From the NCBI GenBank assembly GCA_030830475.1, contig JAURMX010000020.1, positions 1-64,000 on the forward strand: a stretch of DNA of 64,000 nucleotides. Reading direction: 5' to 3'. This DNA is from Candidatus Nanopelagicales bacterium. GTDB taxonomy: Bacteria; Actinomycetota; Actinomycetes; Nanopelagicales; Nanopelagicaceae. This document shows positions 34,550 through 42,618 of the stretch, piece by piece (position 1 is the stretch's first letter; each line of letters starts with the position of its first letter). Position numbers and translations under genes: made by a program. Under the pieces are notes generated by a model. That model saw only the letters and a list, made by a program, of their open reading frames with translations, had not been told where the DNA came from and did no database searches.

Positions 34550-34984
34550 ATGTTAGAAGAGTTTAGAGTTACCGTGACTGTTAATGGATATATTGACAAG
34601 GTTTGGGAAAAGTTGGTTGATTGGAAATCTCAAGGCGAATGGATGGCGTTAACAGAAGTTAACTCTAGTGTTGATAACGGTGGAGCCTCTGGAGTAGGAA
34701 CAGAAATCTCAGCCTTCACCGGGATTGGAAAGTTTGGCGTGTTAGACAAAATGCGGGTTACCCAATGGGAGCCGCCAGAGTTTTGTGCAGTTGATCATTA
34801 CGGCAAATGGATTAAGGGTGTCGGGGAGTTTCGTTTGACTCAAATCTCACCGGACAAAGTTAGATTTGATTGGTATGAAAAGATTGCTGCTCCAAAGTTA
34901 GTGATGGCTTTGGTCAAGCCCGGCATAATCCTTGCTGTTACCTATTCCCTCAGGAAGTTCGCACGTAGCTGCGCCACGAGTTAA
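34550..34984 (+). CDS. SRPBCC (START-like) domain protein
   Basis: A 144-residue single-domain protein with the helix-grip SRPBCC pattern. It begins VTVTVNGYIDKVWEKLVDWK, has WMALTEVNSSVD and central strands, and a long C-terminal helix ending SLRKFARSC. Such proteins bind hydrophobic ligands or act as cyclases or dehydratases; no substrate is suggested by sequence. AGGAGAG lies before the ATG. It lies between the LOG gene and the sigma-4-like gene. Confidence 0.75.
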   Translation: MLEEFRVTVTVNGYIDKVWEKLVDWKSQGEWMALTEVNSSVDNGGASGVGTEISAFTGIGKFGVLDKMRVTQWEPPEFCAVDHYGKWIKGVGEFRLTQISPDKVRFDWYEKIAAPKLVMALVKPGIILAVTYSLRKFARSCATS

Positions 34985-35007
34985 CTACCTGTTTCCACGC
35001 CAGCCAG

Positions 35008-35013
35008 TAACCT
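35008..35013 (+). promoter_or_regulatory. -10 element of leaderless sigma-4-like gene
   Basis: TAACCT is followed by TAAGGTT (seven bases) and the GTG at 35021. TAACCTTAAGGTT is also almost self-complementary (AACCTTAAGGTT is a perfect 12-base palindrome at 35009-35020), so it may be a regulator site or tiny hairpin. Confidence 0.45.
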
Positions 35014-35020
35014 TAAGGTT

Positions 35021-35221
35021 GTGGGAACGCCGACATTGACAGAGTTAATCGACTCGCTACCTGAAGAGGAGCGGGTGATTTTGACCCTGCACTACATGCG
35101 CCAACTTTCCACCGCTGAAATTGCAGGCAAAATCGGGGTACCGGAAGGTGCTGTGAGCGCAGTTCTGGCGTCAGGCAGAGCACGATTGAGCTCAGCTTTC
35201 AATTTCCCCTTAGGTAGCTAG
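35021..35221 (+). CDS. stand-alone sigma-70 region 4-like protein
   Basis: A 66-residue protein that is almost entirely a region 4 helix-turn-helix of the ECF sigma type: LIDSLPEEERVILTLHYMRQ is followed by LSTAEIAGKIGVPEGAVSA and a final basic helix GRARL. Region 2, needed for core polymerase and -10 recognition, is absent, and the frame upstream is closed by the previous gene's TAA. It could modulate polymerase, bind DNA as a small regulator, or be the remains of an ECF sigma gene. The next gene is DUF3117, 64 bases downstream. Confidence 0.7.
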   Translation: MGTPTLTELIDSLPEEERVILTLHYMRQLSTAEIAGKIGVPEGAVSAVLASGRARLSSAFNFPLGS

Positions 35222-35285
35222 ATACGAGATAATTCGCATCTTGCCGAGAGTTAGCGCAAGCTAATCTAGAGAAAGGGCCCCACCA

Positions 35286-35465
35286 ATGGCAGCCATGAAA
35301 CCCCGCACTGGCGATGGACCAATGGAAGTTACCAAGGAAGCCCGCAGCCTGGTTATGCGCATTCCACTAGAAGGTGGCGGAAGACTGGTCGTCGAGCTAA
35401 ATCAAGAAGAGGCACGAAACTTGGCTGATGTACTAAACGCCTCGATTGCACTTCTAAAGAAGTGA
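35286..35465 (+). CDS. DUF3117 family small conserved protein
   Basis: A 59-residue protein starting MAAMKPRTGDGPMEVTKE and continuing VMRIPLEGGGRLVVELNQEE. It is the very conserved actinobacterial DUF3117 family (Rv1211 in Mycobacterium tuberculosis), usually about 55 residues. Its function is unknown. The start has AGAAAGG upstream, and TAATCT a few bases before that may be its -10. Its TGA overlaps the GTG of pepA (GTGA). It is short enough to be missed by length-limited gene finding. Confidence 0.9.
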   Translation: MAAMKPRTGDGPMEVTKEARSLVMRIPLEGGGRLVVELNQEEARNLADVLNASIALLKK

Positions 35466-36955
35466 ACCGACCGATTCCGAAACTCGGATCGGTCAAGAAT
35501 CCGAAACAACTCTCGGAGCAGTTTTTTAAGAGTTTTACCCATATCGCACTACCTTTAATTTCAGAAGAAGGCGATCTGCGGGTCGATAAAAGCAAAAAAG
35601 AGATTAAATCTTTAGAGCAAATCTTTAATATTTCCTTTGCCAACGAAATCAAGAAACATGGAGCCGGTATTACCGGCAAAGCTGGAGAGTTAATAGATAT
35701 TCCCGTTTTAGAAGATGAAGTAAAGAGAATCATTTTGGTTGCGGTCGGCAATCGTTCAGAGACTGAAATTCGAAAGGCAGCAACCGCTTTAGGACGAAAG
35801 GTGAGGGCAAGCAAGTCTAAATTGATTTCGTTGTTAGCGGAAAATGATACAGAAGCGCAGGTTCATTACCTAGGTACAGCTCTTGCAACTTATTCCTGGA
35901 GCCAGAAAAGTTCTCCAAAACCAGATACACCAGAGATTAATTTGCTAGGGGATTTCGCTCCAGTTTGTGAGCGTTCCGCAGTGTTGCTTGAAGCTACTTG
36001 GAAAGCTAGAGATCTAATCCACACTCCATCAAATATTAAATCTCCAAGTTGGATGGCGGAACAGGCAAAGAAGTTTGCTAAAAACAGTGCCGTGTCTGTA
36101 AAGGTTAAGTCCGGGAAAGAGCTGTCAGAGTTTGGTGGTCTTCGTGCGGTAGGAAACTCAAGTCAGAAAAACCCACCAAGATTTGTTGAGGTTTCCTATA
36201 AGCCGCGCGGAGTTAAGAATCCGCTTCATGTCGTTTTGGTAGGCAAGGGAATTACCTTTGATACGGGTGGAGTTTCATTAAAACGCCCGTACGACACTAT
36301 GACTGCGATGAAAAGCGATATGTCTGGTGCCGCAGCTGTATTAATGACCACTATTGCCGCCGCAGAGTTAAAACTACCCGTGCGGGTGACCGCCTTATTG
36401 ATGCTGGCTGAAAATGCACTTTCTGGTACATCGCAAAGACCATCTGATGTCATTACTCATTATGGTGGAACAACGGTAGAGGTAATAAATACTGATGCGG
36501 AAGGCCGACTAGTTTTGGCAGATGGCTTGGCTTATGCTGATAAAAATTTAGATCCTGATTACTTAATCGATGTTGCAACATTAACCGGTGCGGCGACTCT
36601 TGGGTTGAGCCGTTTTTACGGGGCGATGTATACCCGGGATAAAAAGCTGGCTAACCAACTTTCATCTCTAAGTGATTTCACTGGAGATCGAATTTGGCAT
36701 ATGCCACTCGTTGATGATTACGACGTTGCATTAGCAAGCGATATAGCTGATTACAATCACACTGCCGATAAATTTAAGTTTCAAGGTGGCTCCGTTACCG
36801 CCGCGCTATTCCTTGAGAAGTTTGTCGGTAAAGGTAAGTGGGCGCATTTAGATATTGCCGGACCGGCCCGTTCAGAGGTTGATGCTGGTGAAAATGTTAA
36901 AGGTGGAACCGGATATGGAGTCCGCTTGCTAACAGAGTGGATTGCCGGACTGTGA
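35462..36955 (+). CDS. pepA: leucyl aminopeptidase (M17 family)
   Basis: A 497-residue cytosolic metallopeptidase that removes N-terminal residues from peptides. The M17 signature NTDAEGRLVLADGL is intact. Other di-metal-site segments are GKGITFDTGGVSLK and MKSDMSGAAAVL, and DIAGPARSEVDAG lies near the C-terminus. The N-terminal non-catalytic domain runs to about residue 170. It starts at GTG overlapping the DUF3117 stop, and its own TGA overlaps the next GTG, so three genes are chained by GTGA junctions. Confidence 0.95.
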   Translation: MNRPIPKLGSVKNPKQLSEQFFKSFTHIALPLISEEGDLRVDKSKKEIKSLEQIFNISFANEIKKHGAGITGKAGELIDIPVLEDEVKRIILVAVGNRSETEIRKAATALGRKVRASKSKLISLLAENDTEAQVHYLGTALATYSWSQKSSPKPDTPEINLLGDFAPVCERSAVLLEATWKARDLIHTPSNIKSPSWMAEQAKKFAKNSAVSVKVKSGKELSEFGGLRAVGNSSQKNPPRFVEVSYKPRGVKNPLHVVLVGKGITFDTGGVSLKRPYDTMTAMKSDMSGAAAVLMTTIAAAELKLPVRVTALLMLAENALSGTSQRPSDVITHYGGTTVEVINTDAEGRLVLADGLAYADKNLDPDYLIDVATLTGAATLGLSRFYGAMYTRDKKLANQLSSLSDFTGDRIWHMPLVDDYDVALASDIADYNHTADKFKFQGGSVTAALFLEKFVGKGKWAHLDIAGPARSEVDAGENVKGGTGYGVRLLTEWIAGL

Positions 36956-37635
36956 TCCCCGAGATTGGCGACAAAGCCTTTACAGAAAGGCTTTTGGCAA
37001 ACCGTGGCGATATGAAGCCATACGCAAACTCTTTTGTGCCAGAAACTGAAATAATGCAGCGGGCCCGTGCGCGTGGCGCAGATATCGGAACCTATGACAC
37101 AACTCCCGCTGTTGGTTCTTTACTTCGATACTTAACCCACTTAATTGGGGCGCATGCCATAGTTGAAGTTGGAACAGGTGCTGGCGTAAGCGGATTGTGG
37201 ATCTTTCAGGGTTTGGCGCAAAAAGGTTTGCTGACCTCAATTGATGATGAAGTGGAAAATGCAAAACTTGCAAAGCAAGCATTTGATGAAGCTGGTATTA
37301 ACTCCTCTCGCTACCGCTTAATTACCGGAAATAGCCGTGAAATAGTGGGTAAATTGGCGGATAGTCTTTATGACATATTTGTTTTAAGAGGGAGCTCAGA
37401 TTTACTTGAGAGCGTCGAAAACGCTTATCGCTCACTTCGCCCCGGTGGAGTTTTGGTTATTGATCGAGCTCTTCTTGCCGGCAAGGTAGCTGATCCAACC
37501 CAACGTGATCCAGAGACCATCGCTTACAAAGAGGCAATAAAGGTCATTAAAGAGTCGCCAAATCAATGGCTACCGATTTTGTTGCCGGTGGGCGATGGAG
37601 TACTAATTGCTACAAAAGTCGAATCAATAGGATAG
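36952..37635 (+). CDS. SAM-dependent O-methyltransferase (class I, family 3)
   Basis: A 227-residue methyltransferase resembling the catechol/caffeoyl-CoA O-methyltransferase group and Rv1220c. The SAM-binding motif is IVEVGTGAGVSGLWIFQGL, with SIDDEVENAKLAKQAF and RLITGNSREIVGKL next and RSLRPGGVLVIDRALLAG near the end. I prefer the GTG at 36952, which overlaps the pepA stop; a GTG at 36937 is the alternative and adds five residues. It is followed by tatB, the same neighbourhood as in Mycobacterium but without sigE and htrA between them. Confidence 0.88.
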   Translation: MIPEIGDKAFTERLLANRGDMKPYANSFVPETEIMQRARARGADIGTYDTTPAVGSLLRYLTHLIGAHAIVEVGTGAGVSGLWIFQGLAQKGLLTSIDDEVENAKLAKQAFDEAGINSSRYRLITGNSREIVGKLADSLYDIFVLRGSSDLLESVENAYRSLRPGGVLVIDRALLAGKVADPTQRDPETIAYKEAIKVIKESPNQWLPILLPVGDGVLIATKVESIG

Positions 37636-37639
37636 GCAG

Positions 37640-37978
37640 ATGTTCGGAATTGGAATGGGGGAGTTTCTGGGACTTGTTGTCCTTGGACTATTCCTAGTTG
37701 GCCCTGACAAACTTCCCAACGCAGCTCGAGATTTCGCTCGATTTTTACATAAGGTACGTAACTTCACTTCTTATGCCTCAAAGGAGTTGAAGGAGAACCT
37801 CGGACCAGGTTTTGAAGATTTAGATGTAACAGATCTGACCCCAAAGAATTTGGCAAAGAAGGTTATTGGCAGCGCGATGGATGATGTTAAAGGCGAAGTA
37901 AAACCTGTTGTCGGCGAGATTAAACGCCAAAGCAAGGACATTAAAGAGGTTGCCAAAATAGATCCGGACTTATTGTGA
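37640..37978 (+). CDS. tatB: Sec-independent (Tat) translocase subunit TatB
   Basis: A 112-residue TatA/B-family protein. The N-terminus MFGIGMGEFLGLVVLGLFLV forms the single membrane helix with the conserved Glu at position 8, followed by GPDKLPNAARDFAR, the TatB hinge and amphipathic helix. The length and the charged C-terminal tail favour TatB over TatA. A ribosome binding site (GGATAGGCAG) overlaps the end of the methyltransferase gene. The TGA overlaps the GTG of mrp. tatA and tatC are not in the window. Confidence 0.9.
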   Translation: MFGIGMGEFLGLVVLGLFLVGPDKLPNAARDFARFLHKVRNFTSYASKELKENLGPGFEDLDVTDLTPKNLAKKVIGSAMDDVKGEVKPVVGEIKRQSKDIKEVAKIDPDLL

Positions 37979-39102
37979 GTTCAGTTGTAATTCAAGAGAT
38001 TAATGCTGCTCTAGCAACGGTTTCAGACCCAGAGTTACATCGACCACTGCCAGATTTGGGCATGGTAGAAAAGGTTGAATTTTCTAATGGCAAGGCTGAG
38101 ATAAAAATTCTTCTGACGATCTCTGGCTGTCCAATGCGTGATCGTCTGCAAAAAGATGTCACTGAAGCTGTGCTAAAAGTTTCAGCGGTGAATCAAGTTG
38201 CCCTTGAGTTTGGGGTAATGAATGAAGCGCAAAGAGATAACGTAAAGAAATTACTGCGCGGCGGAAGAGAGAAATTTATTCCATTTGCCCAGCCCGATTC
38301 ATTAACTCGAGTCTGGGGCATCTCCTCAGGTAAAGGAGGAGTTGGAAAATCCTCCGTTACGGTAAATCTTGCGGCCGCACTTTCCGCACGTGGATTTAAA
38401 GTAGGCGTGCTGGATGCTGATGTCTATGGACATTCAATTCCTCGATTGTTAGGCATCGAAGGGCAAAGGCCAACCGCAATAGATCAAACATTTATCCCAA
38501 TCGAAGTTAATGGCATCAAAGTGGTCTCCATCGAGATGTTTAAGCCGGATCGAGCCGATCCAGTTGCCTACCGTGGACCTTTGCTACATAGAGTTTTGGA
38601 ACAACTGCTAAGTGATGCTTACTGGGGCGATTTGGATTTTCTACTTCTAGATCTACCTCCAGGTACCGGCGATATTGCAATCTCTCTTGGTCAGTTAATC
38701 CCGGCCTCAGAGATTGTTGTTGTAACTACGCCACAGATTGCGGCCGCTGAGGTTGCCGAAAGAGCAGGAAGAATTGCCCACCAACTTAAGCAGCACATCA
38801 TTGGGGTTATTGAGAATATGTCTGCGTACACAGATGCAAATACTGGTGTGAAAGTTGCGCTCTTTGGATCAGGAGGCGGGAAAGAGACCGCTAATCGACT
38901 CAGTACCTTGGTGGGCGCCCAGGTGCCTTTGGTTGGAGAGATTCCATTTGAAATACAACTTCGTGAAGGTGGCGACTCGGGCAAACCAATAGTTTGGCAA
39001 GATCCAGACTCACTGGCGGCTCAAGAGTTCTTCAAAATTGTTGATGCGTTAGCACCCAGGAAAAAATCACTTCTTGGTGTCCGACTGGGTGTTAGTACCT
39101 GA
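37975..39102 (+). CDS. mrp: Mrp/ApbC-type P-loop ATPase (Fe-S carrier family)
   Basis: A 375-residue MinD-like ATPase thought to carry Fe-S clusters to apoproteins. An N-terminal MIP18/DUF59 domain (about 1-95, with SGCPMRDRLQKDV) precedes the ATPase domain, whose deviant Walker A is SSGKGGVGKSSVTVNLA and which contains DADVYGHSIP and LPPGTGDIAISL. The C-terminal CxxC found in many Mrp proteins is absent after VIENMSAY, as I recall for actinobacterial members. It overlaps tatB by GTGA and runs 36 bases into the convergent DUF1003 gene. Confidence 0.93.
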   Translation: MSSVVIQEINAALATVSDPELHRPLPDLGMVEKVEFSNGKAEIKILLTISGCPMRDRLQKDVTEAVLKVSAVNQVALEFGVMNEAQRDNVKKLLRGGREKFIPFAQPDSLTRVWGISSGKGGVGKSSVTVNLAAALSARGFKVGVLDADVYGHSIPRLLGIEGQRPTAIDQTFIPIEVNGIKVVSIEMFKPDRADPVAYRGPLLHRVLEQLLSDAYWGDLDFLLLDLPPGTGDIAISLGQLIPASEIVVVTTPQIAAAEVAERAGRIAHQLKQHIIGVIENMSAYTDANTGVKVALFGSGGGKETANRLSTLVGAQVPLVGEIPFEIQLREGGDSGKPIVWQDPDSLAAQEFFKIVDALAPRKKSLLGVRLGVST

Positions 39103-39531
39103 TTTTTCCTCCAGTAACTCCTTAATCTCAGCTACTAACTCCTTACGCATCGCAGCAATCTCTCGAACCATGAACTCGGTAACGGCCAAGTTGCGCTCAT
39201 CTCTAGCTCTATCTTCTTGAGAGGTAACTCGATCACGATCTGCTTGACGATTTTGCGCCAAGAGAATTAAGGGAGCGGCATATGAAGCTTGAAGTGAAAG
39301 AAGCAGAGTTAGGAAGATAAAAGGGAAGTTATCAAATCTAAGATCAGAAGGCCCAAGTGTGTTCCAAAAGACCCAAACGGTCACAAAAACCGTCATATAA
39401 ACTAGGAACCTGGCGGTTCCGATAAATCTGGCAAACTTCTCAGAGATCTGTCCAAAGGTTTCAGGATCATAATTAGGACGCAGGGCGCGACGTGATTCGC
39501 GCGGAGTCTCTAATCTAGAAATACGAGCCAT
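39067..39531 (-). CDS. DUF1003 membrane protein
   Basis: A 154-residue protein of the DUF1003 family. Two transmembrane helices (FLVYMTVFVTVWVFWNTLG and FIFLTLLLSLQASYAAPLIL) are followed by the family stretch LLAQNRQADRDRV and a long charged C-terminal helix that is probably coiled coil. Its function is unknown. GGGAGGG precedes the ATG. It is downstream of the MgtE-N/CBS gene, and the same pair occurs together in Mycobacterium, hinting at a joint role in ion homeostasis. It overlaps mrp tail to tail. Confidence 0.88.
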   Translation of the reverse strand: MARISRLETPRESRRALRPNYDPETFGQISEKFARFIGTARFLVYMTVFVTVWVFWNTLGPSDLRFDNFPFIFLTLLLSLQASYAAPLILLAQNRQADRDRVTSQEDRARDERNLAVTEFMVREIAAMRKELVAEIKELLEEKSGTNTQSDTKK

Positions 39532-39545
39532 TACATTCCCTCCCT

Positions 39546-40775
39546 TTACGCGCTGCGCCAGTTCGCCGGTAATAGGTGATCAAGTACATCATCAACGGTT
39601 ACCGCTCCCAGTAATCTTTCATTTTCATCAACCACTGGAGCTGCAATCAAGTTGTAATTAGCTAAATGCTTCACAACATCATTTAACGAGGAGTCCGGAG
39701 AAATAGCGTTGGTATCCTTTTCAGCAACTATTCCTAGGGTTAAAGCCGGAGGTTCGCGAAGTAAGCGCTGTACATGAACTACTCCAACCAATCTGCCAGT
39801 TGGGGTTTCAAGGGGAGCGCGGCAGACAAAGACCTGCGCTGCTGATGCGGGAGCCAAATCCTTGTTTCTTACGGCGGCTAACGCCTCTGCAACAGTTGAA
39901 TCGGTGCTAAGGATGACGGGATCTGTTGTCATCATGCCGCCTGCAGAGAAATCTTCATACTCCATTAATCGGCGTACATCTTGTGCCTCATCCTCCTCCA
40001 TCAGATTGAGAAGCGACTCTGCCTTCTCTGCACCAACCTCACGTAAAACATCGGCCGCATCATCCGGTGCCATTTCTCTCAATACATCAGCGACTAATTC
40101 ACCTTCCAGTTGTGACACTAGCGCAACACGATCAGCATCATCCATCTCTTCTAGAACATCAGCTAATTTTTCATCATCCATCGTGCGAGCGATTTCAGTC
40201 TGACGCTCAACATCTAATTCATGAAGTGCGGCTGCTACCTCTTGCGCCGGCAATAGATTTATGTCCTCATCGACCGCTGCCAAATTAGCTGTGTGATGTG
40301 CGGAATCAAACTCAACATCAGACCAATTAACCGTAGTGCTGATTCCACGACGGAAGGTTCCAGCTCGCTTCAAGACATGAATATAGGAGGCATACCAATC
40401 TTTGTTTTCTTTACGCTCCATGCCAATATCTTCTATAACCACAGTCTTGCCAGATTCCAGTAAACGTGTGGGGTGATCCAATAAAGTTTCTAGTAATAAC
40501 AATTCGCCATGACGTTTTTGATATCTGCGAATATTTAAAGACCCCGTGATGAATACTCCACCATCATCAATTGAGGTAATGCGTGTGATAGGAATAAAAA
40601 TCTTGCGACGTTGGGGAACTTCTACAATGAATCCGAGAATTCTCGGCGCTTGGTTGTCTTGTCTGATAGATGCAACGGCATCACGAATCTTGCCGACTCT
40701 TTCAGCGTTGGGATCAAATACTGGAGTACCAGCCAGCTTGGCCAGAAATATCCGTGTTAACTCTGCTTGGCGCAT
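39546..40775 (-). CDS. soluble MgtE-N/CBS-domain protein (no membrane part)
   Basis: A 409-residue protein with an N-terminal PRC-barrel-like region (about 1-170), an MgtE intracellular N-domain of helical superhelix repeats (about 175-275, ALVSQLEGELVADVLREMAP) and two CBS domains (about 280-405, MMTTDPVILSTDSTVAEALA and VTVDDVLDHLLP). It lacks the five-helix channel of MgtE Mg2+ transporters and should be cytosolic. The start at 40775 has GGAGG six bases upstream; a longer reading to 40871 crosses the divergent exporter promoter and is rejected. It may sense Mg2+ or adenine nucleotides for a partner channel. Confidence 0.87.
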   Translation of the reverse strand: MRQAELTRIFLAKLAGTPVFDPNAERVGKIRDAVASIRQDNQAPRILGFIVEVPQRRKIFIPITRITSIDDGGVFITGSLNIRRYQKRHGELLLLETLLDHPTRLLESGKTVVIEDIGMERKENKDWYASYIHVLKRAGTFRRGISTTVNWSDVEFDSAHHTANLAAVDEDINLLPAQEVAAALHELDVERQTEIARTMDDEKLADVLEEMDDADRVALVSQLEGELVADVLREMAPDDAADVLREVGAEKAESLLNLMEEDEAQDVRRLMEYEDFSAGGMMTTDPVILSTDSTVAEALAAVRNKDLAPASAAQVFVCRAPLETPTGRLVGVVHVQRLLREPPALTLGIVAEKDTNAISPDSSLNDVVKHLANYNLIAAPVVDENERLLGAVTVDDVLDHLLPANWRSA

Positions 40776-40808
40776 CCGGTACCTCCATGGGTAAAGGCTA
40801 GCCGATAG

Positions 40809-40814
40809 TAGGTT
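40809..40814 (+). promoter_or_regulatory. -10 element of leaderless EamA gene
   Basis: TAGGTT is followed by TGTGCC and the ATG at 40821. There is no ribosome binding site. Confidence 0.45.
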
Positions 40815-40820
40815 TGTGCC

Positions 40821-41744
40821 ATGACCACCTCGAATTCGGGAAAATCTCTTTCGAGTAATTTCCATACTCAACTTCCAGTTGGCCGCGATATCCCACTATT
40901 AATTTTGGGAATTATCGGCATAGGAACCTCGGGTCCAGTCATTGCCCTAAGTACTATGCCAATTTTGGCTCTGATTTTTTGGCGCAATTTAGGTGGATCA
41001 CTTTTAATGCTGCCATTTGCGTTACGAAAAGCAGAGTGGAGTGATGTCAAAAATCGTGAGGCTATTAAGTGGTCTGCCCTAGCCGGTGTTGTGCTTGCCT
41101 TTCATTTCATAGGCTTCTTTATCGCTATGCGTTTCACCAGCGTTGCGGCAGGAACCGCTCTAACCGCATTACAACCAATTTTTGCTGCGTATTTTGTGAA
41201 GCGAACCGGAGGTCACATCCCGCGCCAAGCGTGGCTAGGAATGGTAATCAGTTTTGTTGGCGTATTGATTATCACTGGTGTTGATTTTCAAATATCAAGG
41301 CGAGCTTTTCTAGGAGATTTAGCGGCTATTGCCTGTGCTGCTTTAGCTGCGCTGTATGTCATGTTGGGAGCGAAAGCACAGCGTCAACTCACCACATCCA
41401 CATACACCTCCATCTGCTATTTTGTTTGTGCCGCAACAACTCTTCCAATTGCAGTCTTTTCAAGCACAGAGTTAATTAGCTTTTCGGCAAGAGAGTGGTG
41501 GCTACTACTTGCTCTAATTGGTGGTGCTCAGATTTTGGGACATACGATGTTCAACTTGGTGTTAAAGCGGGTTTCTCCAGCTGTGGTATCTCTGATCGTG
41601 TTTTTCGAAGTTCCGGTTGGTGCGGTGTTGGCTTATTGGTGGCTGGATCAATTACCACCCGCAGGAACAATTCCCGGCCTTGTTCTTTTGTTGATTGGTT
41701 GCGGAATATTCGTATTGCGAAGTAAAGCGGAGGATAAGCGGTAG
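40821..41744 (+). CDS. EamA/DMT-superfamily transporter
   Basis: A 307-residue integral membrane protein with about ten hydrophobic helices arranged as two EamA repeats. Conserved segments are FWRNLGGSLLMLPFALRK, TSVAAGTALTALQPIFAAYF, and in the second half AQILGHTMFNLVLKRVSPAV and FFEVPVGAVLAYWWL. Members export metabolites or take up small solutes; the substrate here is unknown. Its TAG stop forms part of the promoter of the next gene. Confidence 0.88.
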   Translation: MTTSNSGKSLSSNFHTQLPVGRDIPLLILGIIGIGTSGPVIALSTMPILALIFWRNLGGSLLMLPFALRKAEWSDVKNREAIKWSALAGVVLAFHFIGFFIAMRFTSVAAGTALTALQPIFAAYFVKRTGGHIPRQAWLGMVISFVGVLIITGVDFQISRRAFLGDLAAIACAALAALYVMLGAKAQRQLTTSTYTSICYFVCAATTLPIAVFSSTELISFSAREWWLLLALIGGAQILGHTMFNLVLKRVSPAVVSLIVFFEVPVGAVLAYWWLDQLPPAGTIPGLVLLLIGCGIFVLRSKAEDKR

Positions 41745-41747
41745 CCT
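41742..41747 (+). promoter_or_regulatory. -10 element of leaderless PHP gene, overlapping the EamA stop codon
   Basis: TAGCCT begins with the TAG stop of the EamA gene (41742-41744). It is followed by seven bases (TGCTCAC) and the GTG at 41755. Confidence 0.5.
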
Positions 41748-41754
41748 TGCTCAC

Positions 41755-42618
41755 GTGTTGATTGATCTACATACCCACACCAATGCCAGCGATGGAACTG
41801 ATTCTCCATCGCAGTTAATTGATAAGGCGATCAACAAAAGAATTGATGTGCTTGCACTTACCGATCACGACACGATACGTGGTTGGGCTGAAGCCTCATC
41901 GGCGCTACTTAATCACCCCTCAAACTCCAGTATGCAGCTGGTATTGGGTTCGGAAATCTCCTGTCAAGATGAGAACGGCATCAGCATTCACATGTTGGGT
42001 CTTCTATTTGATGGGAATCACCAACCTTTAATTCAAGAGCTGGAAAAGACCCGCGAAAACAGACTGTCTCGTATGGAGAAGATAGTTGCCAGGTTAAATG
42101 AGGCTGGAATTGAGATCACTTTGGCGGAGGTTTATGCCCAAAAGAGAGACGATGCCACCCTTGGTCGTCCTCATTTAGCTGATGCATTAGTAGCACGGGG
42201 ACATGTTGCTTCTAGAGAGGAAGCTTTTGCCGCCTTGTTACACAACAAATCCAAGTACTACATAAACCACTACTCGCCATCTCCAATCGATGCCATTAAA
42301 TTAATTAAGGCCGCTGGGGGAGTTGCGATTATTGCCCATCCACTTGCCTCTCAAAGAGGTAGAACAATAAGTCTGGATTTGTTTGACCAATTAATTGCCG
42401 CAGGTTTAGATGGAGTTGAAGTAGATCATCGGGATCATTCTGAATTAGAAAAGAGTGAGTTGTTGAGGCTGGCAATCGAACGAGATTTAATTGTCACTGG
42501 CTCTAGCGACTACCACGGCACAGGTAAAATGAATCAACTTGCTGAAAACACAACAAATCCTGCTCAGTGGGAGGCGTTAGAAGCCAGAGCAAATGCGAGA
42601 AGGGTTATCTTCAGATGA
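41755..42618 (+). CDS. PHP-domain phosphoesterase
   Basis: A 287-residue metal-dependent phosphoesterase of the PHP family, like the RNase AM/YciV and 3',5'-nucleotide bisphosphate phosphatase group. The four PHP motifs are visible: LIDLHTHTNASDGT, LALTDHDTIRGW, IIAHPLASQRGR and VTGSSDYHGTGK. A role in degrading short RNA or pAp would fit. The start is the GTG at 41755, giving MLIDLHTH; earlier in-frame codons lie inside the EamA gene. It overlaps marC by ATGA. Confidence 0.88.
   Translation: MLIDLHTHTNASDGTDSPSQLIDKAINKRIDVLALTDHDTIRGWAEASSALLNHPSNSSMQLVLGSEISCQDENGISIHMLGLLFDGNHQPLIQELEKTRENRLSRMEKIVARLNEAGIEITLAEVYAQKRDDATLGRPHLADALVARGHVASREEAFAALLHNKSKYYINHYSPSPIDAIKLIKAAGGVAIIAHPLASQRGRTISLDLFDQLIAAGLDGVEVDHRDHSELEKSELLRLAIERDLIVTGSSDYHGTGKMNQLAENTTNPAQWEALEARANARRVIFR

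Noticed and set aside
40776-40871. Longer N-terminus for the MgtE-N/CBS protein
   Set aside because: The extension crosses the promoter and start of the divergent EamA gene, while the ATG at 40775 has GGAGG six bases upstream.
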